From an uncultured Collinsella sp. (GTDB lineage: Bacteria > Actinomycetota > Coriobacteriia > Coriobacteriales > Coriobacteriaceae), in NCBI GenBank assembly GCA_958436995.1, contig CAUBMI010000049.1:1-15647 (forward strand): a stretch of DNA of 15,647 nt. The letters are read 5' to 3'. The position numbers and the translations under genes are program-made. The notes under the pieces are model-generated. The model was given only the letters and a program-made list of their open reading frames with translations, did no database searches and had not been told where the DNA came from. Of the stretch, positions 1 through 5,792 are shown in pieces (within the stretch, counting starts at the first letter, position 1; each line of letters opens with the position of its first letter).

Positions 1-188
1 CGAAGTTCAGTTTCGTTAAAGTGAATTCGCGGCTGATTAGGGTTTGGAACGATATCCTCAATAGGCAGTTTAGTTTCAGATGCGGCAATTGAAGCCGATG
101 CAGCCGAACCACCGGTCTCATACTCGGCCTCTGAGACCAAAGCATTGAGTCCGCGTCCCAAACCTCCACGTTTCTTTGCACTAGGCAC
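1..188 (-). CDS. parB: ParB chromosome-partitioning protein, N-terminal part (gene runs off the window's left edge)
   Basis: Only the first 62 codons lie in the window. The GTG start at 188-186 overlaps the end of parA by 8 nt. Translation begins MPSAKKRGGLGRGLNALVSE, the basic KRGGLGRGLNAL leader typical of chromosomal ParB/Spo0J, in which this N-terminal peptide stimulates ParA ATPase activity. An acidic, Ala/Ser-rich stretch follows, then LPIEDIVPNPNQPR, the beginning of the ParB/Sulfiredoxin-like CTPase domain. The parS-binding helix-turn-helix and the dimerisation domain lie outside. Known role: a CTP-dependent clamp that loads at parS, spreads, and recruits SMC. The three parS sites about 0.8 kb upstream and the adjoining parA make a complete ParABS locus. 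Identification is secure despite truncation; the start is inferred from frame and the ribosome-binding site inside parA. Confidence 0.95.
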   Translation of the reverse strand, partial: MPSAKKRGGLGRGLNALVSEAEYETGGSAASASIAASETKLPIEDIVPNPNQPRIHFNETEL

Positions 189-981
189 GCTTGATCACCT
201 CTTTTGCAAGGTTCATATACGCTTTTGCACCCTTATTTTGAGGTGCATAGGTAATTACCGGCTCTCCAAAAGACGGAGCCTCAGAGATTTTTACGGTACG
301 GGGAATTAGAGTCTTAAAAGCCTTATCACCAAAGTACGACTGAACCTCCTCAACAACCTGATTCGACAGAGAAGTACGCGAGTCATACATGGTCATAAGC
401 ACGCCATAGGTGTCTAAGCCCTTGTTCAGACGTGATTTGACCATCTTCATTGACTCAAGTAGCTTCGTAACGCCCTCGAGTGCGTAATACTCACACTGAA
501 TCGGAATCAAAACACTGTCTGCTGCGGTCAAAGCGTTGATGGTAAGCAGGCCGAGCGAAGGAGGACAGTCAATGAAAATAAAATCGAACTCGTCTTGAAT
601 GGGCTCAAGCAAATCTTTGAGGCGGGTTTCACGAGCAATTGCGCTTACAAGCTCAATTTCGGCGCCTGCGAGTTGAATTGTCGCCGGAATAACGAATACC
701 TTTTTGCAATTTGTATCAAGAACAAGCGATTCTGCCGACACGTCATTCAATAATGCATCATAGATGCACTGATTAAGGTCTTCTTTTTCAATTCCAAATC
801 CACTGGTGCTGTTTCCCTGCGGATCAAAATCGACAATCAGTGTCTTGCGTCCCTGTTCACCCAGTGCTGCTGCAAGGTTTACAGCCGTCGTTGACTTACC
901 GACGCCGCCTTTTTGATTGATGATTGCAATAATACGCGTGTCTTTTGCGCTCTTCGAACGCTTAACGTCGCGAAATCCCAC
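181..981 (-). CDS. parA: ParA/Soj chromosome-partitioning ATPase
   Basis: 266 residues, close to the usual Soj length of about 255 plus a short basic N-terminal leader (residues 1-15). The deviant Walker A box KGGVGKST is at residues 24-31, with the signature lysine before GG that defines the MinD/ParA family. The FDPQGNSTSGFG motif (A' box) and FIFIDCPPSLGLL (Walker B) follow in order. The GTG start at 981-979 is preceded by AGGAGGG four bases upstream. Known role: ATP-dependent dimers bind DNA non-specifically and move ParB-parS complexes; in Bacillus, Soj also regulates DnaA. Three parS sites lie directly upstream, and parB overlaps the 3' end, so parA and parB form one transcription unit. 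I see no obvious promoter of its own among the parS sites, so it may be read from rsmG. Confidence 0.96.
   Translation of the reverse strand: MGFRDVKRSKSAKDTRIIAIINQKGGVGKSTTAVNLAAALGEQGRKTLIVDFDPQGNSTSGFGIEKEDLNQCIYDALLNDVSAESLVLDTNCKKVFVIPATIQLAGAEIELVSAIARETRLKDLLEPIQDEFDFIFIDCPPSLGLLTINALTAADSVLIPIQCEYYALEGVTKLLESMKMVKSRLNKGLDTYGVLMTMYDSRTSLSNQVVEEVQSYFGDKAFKTLIPRTVKISEAPSFGEPVITYAPQNKGAKAYMNLAKEVIKRA
193..201 (-). promoter_or_regulatory. Extended Shine-Dalgarno of parB inside parA
   Basis: On the minus strand GAGGTGATC matches the extended anti-Shine-Dalgarno complement and sits four bases before the GTG of parB. It lies wholly within the last codons of parA, so it fixes the parB start and implies tightly coupled translation of the two genes. 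Confidence 0.75.
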
Positions 982-1020
982 GGTCCCTCCTGGTGTGTAT
1001 TAAAGCTGTCAAACGGAGGA

Positions 1021-1036
1021 TGTTTCACGTGAAACA
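1021..1036. other. parS: parS centromere site 1
   Basis: TGTTTCACGTGAAACA is a perfect 16-bp palindrome identical to the widely conserved bacterial parS consensus bound by ParB/Spo0J. It is the site nearest parA, 39 nt before its start codon. Confidence 0.95.
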
Positions 1037-1059
1037 TTCCGATTCGAAATCAACCGCCA

Positions 1060-1075
1060 TGTTTCACGTGAAACA
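1060..1075. other. parS: parS centromere site 2
   Basis: Second perfect copy of TGTTTCACGTGAAACA, starting exactly 39 bp from the first. The 23-bp spacers on its two sides are unrelated in sequence, so only the 16-mer is conserved. Confidence 0.95.
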
Positions 1076-1098
1076 CCGCAAGTTGTTAGTATCCATTA

Positions 1099-1114
1099 TG
1101 TTTCACGTGAAACA
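1099..1114. other. parS: parS centromere site 3
   Basis: Third perfect copy of TGTTTCACGTGAAACA, again exactly 39 bp from its neighbour, and separated by a single base from the stop codon of rsmG (1116-1118). Confidence 0.95.
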
Positions 1115-1115
1115 T

Positions 1116-1853
1116 CTAGGCAAGCGGATTCTTCTTTGCCATGCCATTTGCACGAGGCAATGAAACGGAAGCTGGATGACTCTTCTTAAGAACAATGAAC
1201 TCCCTGTGACCCAAGCCCTCAGGCAAATCGATTGCATCATTCAGAAACAGAGTGAAGCCGCAGATCTTAGCTGCTGACATGCCAGAAGCAAGCTCCTCAT
1301 CTGATGGATTGCCCTTCGTGATAACAAATAGCCCTCCATCTTTAAGGTACGGAGCCGCATACTCAACAAGAATCGGTAGAGGGGCGAGTGCACGAGCGGT
1401 TACGACAGAAAACTGTTTCTTATGGCTTCGAGCATATTCTTCAAGGCGATCATGGACTGCATGACCATTTTTCAATCCCAGAGCATGAGCAAAAGTATTG
1501 ACAGCATCGACCTTCTTGCCAACAGAGTCAATATAAGTAGCTTTACGATTCGTGGCTATCGTTAATGGAATACCAGGGAAGCCCGCACCCGTTCCCATAT
1601 CGAGCAAAGCACCCTCAGGAGCCTTATTGATATAAGGGAGCAAAACAAGTGAGTCGAGGATATGAAGTACAGTAGCATCTTCTACGTTAAGAATACGAGT
1701 GAGATTGGTTGTCTTATTAGTTTCAAGAACCAAATCCAAATGCTGAATACATTTCCTTAGATCAGCATCATTTATATTCAAGGAATACTCTTTGCAATAG
1801 GAAGTTAGACGACTCAGCATCTCGTCAGCCTGCTGATCGGTGAGTACAAACAA
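1116..1853 (-). CDS. rsmG: RsmG (GidB), 16S rRNA guanine-N7 methyltransferase
   Basis: 245 residues when started at the TTG at 1853-1851, near the family norm of about 240. That start is chosen because AGAAAGGAG lies six bases before it. An in-frame TTG at 1901 would add 16 residues but has no ribosome-binding site and overlaps the T-tract of the jag terminator. Visible motifs are TNLTRI (residues 49-54), HILDSL (64-69), the SAM-binding loop LLDMGTGAGFPGIPL (GTGAGFPG at 87-94) and TARALAPL (152-159). Known reaction: S-adenosylmethionine-dependent N7 methylation of G527 in 16S rRNA (E. coli numbering); its loss gives low-level streptomycin resistance. It is followed by parS sites and parAB on the same strand. 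The usual partners mnmE and mnmG are absent from this position. Confidence 0.94.
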   Translation of the reverse strand: MFVLTDQQADEMLSRLTSYCKEYSLNINDADLRKCIQHLDLVLETNKTTNLTRILNVEDATVLHILDSLVLLPYINKAPEGALLDMGTGAGFPGIPLTIATNRKATYIDSVGKKVDAVNTFAHALGLKNGHAVHDRLEEYARSHKKQFSVVTARALAPLPILVEYAAPYLKDGGLFVITKGNPSDEELASGMSAAKICGFTLFLNDAIDLPEGLGHREFIVLKKSHPASVSLPRANGMAKKNPLA

Positions 1854-1859
1854 CAGAAG

Positions 1860-1868
1860 CTCCTTTCT
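1860..1868 (-). promoter_or_regulatory. Ribosome-binding site that fixes the rsmG start
   Basis: AGAAAGGAG on the minus strand, an almost full-length match to the anti-Shine-Dalgarno complement, ends six bases before TTG at 1853. It supports that start over the longer open frame beginning at 1901. Confidence 0.75.
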
Positions 1869-1898
1869 GACAAAAATCAGTGTATCGAGAACTTTTGA

Positions 1899-1930
1899 CA
1901 AAAAAAGGGGACGTGGAAACCACGCCCCCT
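1899..1930 (-). terminator. Intrinsic terminator after jag
   Basis: Read on the minus strand: GGGGGCGTGG, loop TTT, CCACGTCCCC, then a run of T. The ten-base stem is complete if one G-U pair is allowed (plus-strand positions 1911 and 1925). The T-run follows only on the minus strand, so it acts on the rpmH-to-jag operon and separates it from rsmG. Confidence 0.85.
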
Positions 1931-1949
1931 TAGCATAAACTCGAGTAAA

Positions 1950-2519
1950 TTATCGAGCAACAATCACCACATGGCGATCAGGGTCAGAACCCTCAGAATG
2001 GGTATCAACGGCATCATTGCCTCGAAGCGCAATGTGAACCAGTCGACGCTCATAGGCATTCATGGGCGGAAGCGAAACACTCTTATGAGTACGGATGGCA
2101 CGCTCGGCGGCAGACTGAGCCATAGAGGCAACCTTGTCCTGACGACGGCTCTTGTAGCCCTCAACGTCAACCACAACCGGATACCTAAAACCAAGCTTGC
2201 GGCTCACCAGCAAAGAGAACATAACCTGAAGGGCATCAAGAGTACGACCATGACGGCCAATGAGAACAGCAAGATCAGGAGCCGTAACATCCAAAATCAG
2301 CTCGCCCTCGTCGCCCTCGTACTCATCAATAGGAGAGTTGGCGGCATCGAAGTGCGAAAGGATGGAACGCAGAATGGAAATCGCAACATCGGCAATGGTG
2401 TCGAGCTCCTCATCGGTCAGCTCTTCACCGGCCTTGTAGCGCTGTGCAATCTCGGGATAATCGCCCGCAATCTGCGGGGCAACCTCCTCAAGCATATCCT
2501 CGATGATCTCTTCAGACAT
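1950..2519 (-). CDS. jag: Jag/KhpB, KH-R3H RNA-binding protein
   Basis: 189 residues. The ATG at 2519-2517 is preferred because GGAG lies six bases upstream; the open frame extends four codons further to a TTG without a better site. An acidic helical N-terminus (1-60) leads into a KH domain with the GxxG loop in LIGRHGRTLDALQ (86-98), then an R3H motif in NAYERRLVHIAL (154-165). The separate Jag-N domain found in Firmicute Jag/EloR does not appear to be present. Known role in Gram-positives: KhpB partners KhpA, binds RNA and affects cell elongation and division; it is named for its place beside SpoIIIJ/YidC. It lies 45 nt after yidC and is the last gene before the terminator. Confidence 0.93.
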   Translation of the reverse strand: MSEEIIEDMLEEVAPQIAGDYPEIAQRYKAGEELTDEELDTIADVAISILRSILSHFDAANSPIDEYEGDEGELILDVTAPDLAVLIGRHGRTLDALQVMFSLLVSRKLGFRYPVVVDVEGYKSRRQDKVASMAQSAAERAIRTHKSVSLPPMNAYERRLVHIALRGNDAVDTHSEGSDPDRHVVIVAR

Positions 2520-2564
2520 AACGTACTCCAAAAGTTAGGTACCTAAATAAGATTGATATCCCGA

Positions 2565-3335
2565 CTACTTCTTCTTGTGCGGACGCGGCTTCTTCTCGCG
2601 ACGGGTAACCTCGACCTGCAGCGGAGCGTTCTTGAGGCGCTCCTCCTCATCGGCCTTAGCCTTGTCGATAACCTTCTGTGTCACGAAGATCTGCTGGATA
2701 ACCTGCCAGGCAGAAGACACATCGTAGTACAGCAGAACGCCGACGGGCAGGCTCCAGCCCATCCAAAGCATCATGACGGTCATGACGACGGCCATCATGC
2801 GCATGCTCTGGGCCTGCTGACCAGTCTGATTGCGAGACATATACAGCTGCGGAATCAGGGTCAAGACAGCGAACAGAATCAGGCAAACCAGCGCAGGCAG
2901 CGCAACCATAAAGCCATCGGCAAAGGAAGCACTCGGCGTGGTGGTAAGGTCAGGCAGGATGTTGAAGAACGAGAACGTGCCGTCGCTAAAGTAGTTCGGC
3001 AGGTTACGCAGCAGCGTAAACAGGGCGAACAGGACAGGCATCTGGATCAACAGCGGCAGACAACCAGCCATGGGGTTGAACTTGTTCTCGCTGTAGAACT
3101 TCTGCATCTCCTCGGCCTGGCGCTGGGGATCGTCGGCATACCGCTCCTGGATCTCGAGCATCTTAGGCTGCAGCACCTGCATGCGAGCCGTCGACTTGGT
3201 CGACTTGAGCATAAGCGGCGTCAGCAGCAGACGGATGATGACCACCAGGATGATGATGGACAGGCCCCAGTCGACCGCAAAGGTCTGGATGAGCTTGAGC
3301 AGCTCAAAAAGGATGTTAACGATCCAATCCCACAT
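2565..3335 (-). CDS. yidC: YidC/Oxa1-family membrane protein insertase
   Basis: 256 residues, the short Gram-positive form without the large periplasmic domain of the E. coli protein. The ATG at 3335 has GGAGG nine bases upstream. Hydrophobic segments are seen near residues 22-42, 90-112, 143-165, 178-204 and 205-222, giving the five-helix YidC core. Arg35, in IIIRLLLTPLMLKS, corresponds to the conserved arginine in the hydrophilic groove. A long helical hairpin rich in charged residues (52-88) is the coiled cytoplasmic C1 loop. The C-terminus is a basic tail (245-256) of the kind that contacts the ribosome. There is no lipobox cysteine, unlike SpoIIIJ of Bacillus. Role: inserts membrane proteins alone or with SecYEG. 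Its place between yidD and jag is the classical one. Confidence 0.96.
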   Translation of the reverse strand: MWDWIVNILFELLKLIQTFAVDWGLSIIILVVIIRLLLTPLMLKSTKSTARMQVLQPKMLEIQERYADDPQRQAEEMQKFYSENKFNPMAGCLPLLIQMPVLFALFTLLRNLPNYFSDGTFSFFNILPDLTTTPSASFADGFMVALPALVCLILFAVLTLIPQLYMSRNQTGQQAQSMRMMAVVMTVMMLWMGWSLPVGVLLYYDVSSAWQVIQQIFVTQKVIDKAKADEEERLKNAPLQVEVTRREKKPRPHKKK

Positions 3336-3364
3336 GTAAGTTTTCCTCCGATAGCGAGTGCCCG

Positions 3365-3589
3365 CTAAGGCACAGGGTCATAACCGCCGACGTGCAGGGG
3401 ATTGCAGCGAGCGATGCGCCTCACGGCAAGCCAGCAGCCTCTCAAAACACCGTACTTCTCAATCGCCTGGATAGCGTATTGCGAGCACGTTGGGTAATAA
3501 ATGCAAGCGTCAGGCAATAAGGGCGAAATAACCTGTTGATATATGCGAATAGGAGCGATGGCAACACGTCGCAAAACGTGATTGCTCAT
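3365..3589 (-). CDS. yidD: YidD membrane protein insertion efficiency factor
   Basis: 74 residues, normal for this small family. The start ATG overlaps the rnpA stop as ATGA (3586-3589), so translation is coupled. Conserved family features are all visible: the N-terminal amphipathic stretch ending IRIYQQVISPLLP, the CIYYPTCSQYAIQAIEKYG core with its paired cysteines, and the C-terminal RCNPLHVGGYDPVP. Known role: a membrane-associated protein that assists YidC-dependent insertion, with the exact mechanism unclear. It lies 29 nt upstream of yidC in the same operon. Confidence 0.95.
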   Translation of the reverse strand: MSNHVLRRVAIAPIRIYQQVISPLLPDACIYYPTCSQYAIQAIEKYGVLRGCWLAVRRIARCNPLHVGGYDPVP

Positions 3590-3924
3590 CGCTCCTCCCC
3601 GGCAACGCCGGCGCGTTTCATAAGCGAACGCAACGCCTTGTCCATCTCCTGCGGCGAGGAAACCCTCGTCTTGGGAGTCGCGAACAAGATGATGTCATAA
3701 CCCGCAACGGGAAATCCACAGCTGCGAGCGGCCTCGCGCATCACACGCTTAGATCGGTTGCGCACCACAGCACAACCGAGTCGTTTAGCACCAACGAAGG
3801 CGACCCTTCCGGAGTCGCCTTCGCCAACCGATTCACATATGGTCATTCGAATCAGAGGGTGATTGAAACGACGCCCCTGACTGAACACATGCTCGAAATC
3901 TTGCCGAGACTTAATAGTCTTCAT
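3586..3924 (-). CDS. rnpA: RNase P protein component (C5)
   Basis: 112 residues, typical for the family. It starts MKTIKSRQDFEHVFSQGRRF, the usual helix that includes aromatic residues contacting the pre-tRNA leader. The basic RNR motif is in KRLGCAVVRNRSKRVMREAAR (residues 48-68), which binds the catalytic RNA. Role: protein subunit of the ribozyme that removes 5' leaders from precursor tRNAs; the RNA gene rnpB is not in this window. The ATG has no clear Shine-Dalgarno sequence and starts 20 nt after the rpmH stop, so expression probably depends on readthrough from rpmH. It overlaps yidD by 4 nt. Confidence 0.96.
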   Translation of the reverse strand: MKTIKSRQDFEHVFSQGRRFNHPLIRMTICESVGEGDSGRVAFVGAKRLGCAVVRNRSKRVMREAARSCGFPVAGYDIILFATPKTRVSSPQEMDKALRSLMKRAGVAGEER

Positions 3925-3944
3925 GCGAGATGTGTGTATCGCTG

Positions 3945-4079
3945 CTAGACAGTGAGACGCTTGCGGCCCTTGGCGCGACGACGGGCGAGCACGGCACGAC
4001 CACCCTTAGTGGCCATACGGGCACGGAAGCCATGGGTCTTGGCACGCTTACGCTTATTAGGCTGATACGTACGCTTCAT
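3945..4079 (-). CDS. rpmH: Ribosomal protein bL34
   Basis: 44 residues: MKRTYQPNKRKRAKTHGFRA and then a basic Gly/Arg-rich tail, the standard L34 sequence. The ATG at 4079-4077 is chosen because L34 universally begins MKRT(Y/F)QP and AGGAGG lies eight bases upstream. A longer open frame to 4139 has no support. Role: small basic protein of the 50S subunit. It is the first gene of the left-arm operon, 65 to 70 nt downstream of a strong promoter, and the leader contains a GC hairpin. Confidence 0.98.
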   Translation of the reverse strand: MKRTYQPNKRKRAKTHGFRARMATKGGRAVLARRRAKGRKRLTV

Positions 4080-4107
4080 CTTAAGTTCCTCCTGCTGCAT
4101 TTCGAGT

Positions 4108-4125
4108 GTCCGCGGGGGCGCGGAC
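4108..4125 (-). other. GC-rich hairpin in the rpmH 5' leader
   Basis: GTCCGCG and CGCGGAC form a perfect 7-bp stem with a 4-base loop (CCCC on the minus strand). It lies between the predicted transcription start near 4145 and the rpmH ribosome-binding site. No T-run follows it, so it does not look like a complete attenuator. It may stabilise the message or affect L34 translation; function is inference. Confidence 0.6.
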
Positions 4126-4151
4126 GCAGATATAGACACGTGAGCTTGAAG

Positions 4152-4181
4152 ATTGTAGGGAAATCAATGTTCAAATGTCAA
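4152..4181 (-). promoter_or_regulatory. Sigma70-type promoter for rpmH-rnpA-yidD-yidC-jag
   Basis: On the minus strand TTGACA (4181-4176, perfect -35) and TACAAT (4157-4152, five of six at -10) are separated by 18 bp. Transcription would start near 4145, about 65 nt before rpmH. It is the best promoter match I found in the window. Confidence 0.8.
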
Positions 4182-4424
4182 GAAATCAAAGGTAAAAGGT
4201 TGCGCAGTTCACACGGTTCCCCCATAAGCCAAGCTCGATTTAGCGATGTATGGCAACTTTTCACGATATTTCATCGAGTTTTCAACAGGTCATGTTGGCA
4301 ATGTTGAGAACTTTTCGCCCGTTTTCCAAAGTTTTCAACAGGTTTTGCAAAGTTGTCGAAAGATGAGAAACATTGCACAGTGAGCTACTATTTGTTCGAA
4401 ACCTTATGAAAGATTGCGAGCGGC
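4182..4424. other. oriC: Upstream half of a bipartite oriC, with DnaA-box-like repeats
   Basis: Non-coding stretch at the point where gene direction diverges. It holds two TTTTCAACA 9-mers on the plus strand (4279-4287 and 4332-4340), both inside the 14-mer AGTTTTCAACAGGT. It also holds an inverted near-copy, TGTTGAGAA (4302-4310), a variant TTTTCCAAA (4322-4330), and weaker TTGTCGAAA (4353-4361). The classical TTATCCACA box is absent. The 9-mer differs from it at positions 3 and 6. Replication origins usually sit here, between rpmH and dnaA. Calling these DnaA boxes is inference from position, repetition and recurrence beside dnaN. Confidence 0.75.
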
Positions 4425-5777
4425 ATGTCTGACGACTTTTACACCATGGTCGATTCCGGAGACCCGGCACCCGACAACAAGCACATCACCGGCGTGCGCG
4501 AGGAGCGTGAGGAAGGCGAGCAGACGACCACGCAGGCGCCAAAAGCCATGTACGCCGCACGCATCGCCGTCTATGACGACATGCTGTCGACACCGCGTGT
4601 GATCGTCATTGATCCGCAAGATGTCCGCACGTATTTGGAAGAGACCACCAACACCGTCTACCAGTGCATGAAAGAACAAGGTGGCCATATCTCGCTCATG
4701 GTCATCCGCGAGATTGTCGAAAACTTTATCCACGCGCACTTTGCCGAGCCCATCATCTCGATTCTGGACGGCGGAGACACCATCCGCTTTGCCGATCAAG
4801 GACCCGGCATCGACGACAAGGAGCGCGCGTTCGACTTTGGCGTTACCAGTGCAAACAGCAAGATGAAGCGCTATATCCGTGGAACCGGAGCAGGGTTTCC
4901 CATGGTGCAGGAGTATTTGGAAAACGCCGGCGGTGCCGTATCCATCGAGGACAACATGGGCAACGGCACCGTGGTTACGGTAAGCCTGAACCCTAAACGC
5001 GTGCAGGAAATCGAGCGTGCCGGCGGACGCGGTGCTGCCGTGCGGCCCGAGACGGAGCAGCCCACATACCCCCTGCCGGGAGCTTTTGCTCAGCAGCCCA
5101 TGGCAACGCAGCAGATGCAGCCCCCCGTGGGACAGATGCAGCAGCCCGGAATGTTTCCTACACAAGAGCCCCAGGCGACATCGATGTCGATGCCGCCAAA
5201 CATGCCAGAGACCATGCCGCTGGCGGATCAGGATGCAGCAGCAATGCAGCAGGCGACGGGGGCACCGAGTGGCCAGCAAATGGGCTATCAGCCGTACCAA
5301 CAGGGATATCCATATCAGCAGATGCCGTCACTGGGGTATGGCCAGCAGTTCCCGCAACAGTACCAGCAGGGATATCAGCAGCCGTACCAGCAGATGCCGC
5401 AGCAGCAGTACAACCCTTGGGCCCAGCAGATGCCTCCGCAGCCTTACCAACAGTGGCCTCAAAGTTTTCAACAGCAAATGCCACCGATGCAGAGTTCTCA
5501 ACAACCAGCAGCTCAAATGATGTATCCTAATGCAGCAAATCAGTATGCGCAGCCACAACCGGACGTGTTCGTAAGCGATCGCGGCAACGCCGCGCTGGGC
5601 TATCTGGCGCAAAATCAAGCGTGCGGTGCAACCGATCTGGCGAGGGCGTTTGGAAACTCGGCCCCCACTTGGTCACGCACGCTCAATGACTTGGCGCAGG
5701 CCGGCTTGGTCATCAAGCATGGCCAGAAATACCATCTGACCGAACTCGGCGCCGCTCGCGTGCGAGCTCAGGGCTAA
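4425..5777 (+). CDS. GHKL-family ATPase with Gln/Pro-rich linker and C-terminal winged helix; function unknown
   Basis: 450 residues; not a gene I can name. After an acidic N-terminus (1-55) comes a GHKL ATP-binding domain (about 60-190): N-box REIVENFIHAHF (Glu96, Asn100), G1 box FADQGPGID (Asp124, Gly126, Gly128), G2 lid GTGAGFPMVQEYLENAGG (153-170) and GNGTVVTVSL (179-188). No phospho-accepting helix-histidine domain precedes it, so it is not an ordinary sensor kinase. Residues 212-375 are low-complexity Q/P/M/Y with repeated YQQ and QQMP. Residues 383-450 look like a winged helix, with ATDLARAFGNSAPTWSRTLNDLAQAGLV then KYHLTELG as the wing. It ends 15 nt before dnaA and probably shares its transcript. 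The ATG has no good Shine-Dalgarno sequence, so the exact start is uncertain. A regulator of origin firing or of dnaA is the natural guess, but unproven. Confidence 0.88.
   Translation: MSDDFYTMVDSGDPAPDNKHITGVREEREEGEQTTTQAPKAMYAARIAVYDDMLSTPRVIVIDPQDVRTYLEETTNTVYQCMKEQGGHISLMVIREIVENFIHAHFAEPIISILDGGDTIRFADQGPGIDDKERAFDFGVTSANSKMKRYIRGTGAGFPMVQEYLENAGGAVSIEDNMGNGTVVTVSLNPKRVQEIERAGGRGAAVRPETEQPTYPLPGAFAQQPMATQQMQPPVGQMQQPGMFPTQEPQATSMSMPPNMPETMPLADQDAAAMQQATGAPSGQQMGYQPYQQGYPYQQMPSLGYGQQFPQQYQQGYQQPYQQMPQQQYNPWAQQMPPQPYQQWPQSFQQQMPPMQSSQQPAAQMMYPNAANQYAQPQPDVFVSDRGNAALGYLAQNQACGATDLARAFGNSAPTWSRTLNDLAQAGLVIKHGQKYHLTELGAARVRAQG
5465..5503 (+). other. Two DnaA-box-like 9-mers inside the ATPase gene
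   Basis: TTTTCAACA at 5465-5473 is an exact copy of the origin 9-mer, within AAAGTTTTCAACAG, a 14-base match to the site at 4328-4341. TTCTCAACA at 5495-5503 is a one-base variant in the same direction exactly 30 bp on. Both fall in the Gln-rich linker codons, where chance CAA/CAG runs could help create them, so binding is only a suggestion. Confidence 0.45.
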
Positions 5778-5792
5778 AGAACGGGAGAGACA

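Noticed and set aside
1854..1901. Longer rsmG beginning at the TTG at 1901
   Set aside because: No ribosome-binding site, and the codon lies at the T-run of the jag terminator; the TTG at 1853 has a near-perfect AGAAAGGAG.
2553..3368. 271-residue plus-strand open frame opposite yidC
   Set aside because: Gln/His/Arg-rich antisense translation of hydrophobic yidC codons; yidC is certain.
4080..4139. Longer rpmH beginning at 4139
   Set aside because: L34 begins MKRTYQP in all bacteria I know, and AGGAGG sits directly before that ATG; the upstream part is leader with a hairpin.
4373..4409. Promoter for the ATPase gene (TTGCAC with TTATGA, or TACTAT at 4386)
   Set aside because: Spacings are 25 bp or lack a matching -35; none is good enough to annotate, though a promoter must exist nearby.
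4404..5300. 298-residue minus-strand open frame opposite the ATPase gene, crossing the origin
   Set aside because: Runs antisense to clear GHKL motifs; its own composition is His/Leu/Arg-rich with no recognised domain.
5260..5520. Tandem repeat or CRISPR-like array in the Gln-rich segment of the ATPase gene
   Set aside because: The CAG/CAA-rich units are irregular in length and in frame with a low-complexity protein; there are no constant repeats with unique spacers.
4425..5777. Calling the gene a histidine kinase or an RsbW-type anti-sigma factor
   Set aside because: GHKL motifs are shared by many families; no phospho-accepting domain or neighbouring sigma factor, anti-anti-sigma or response regulator is present.
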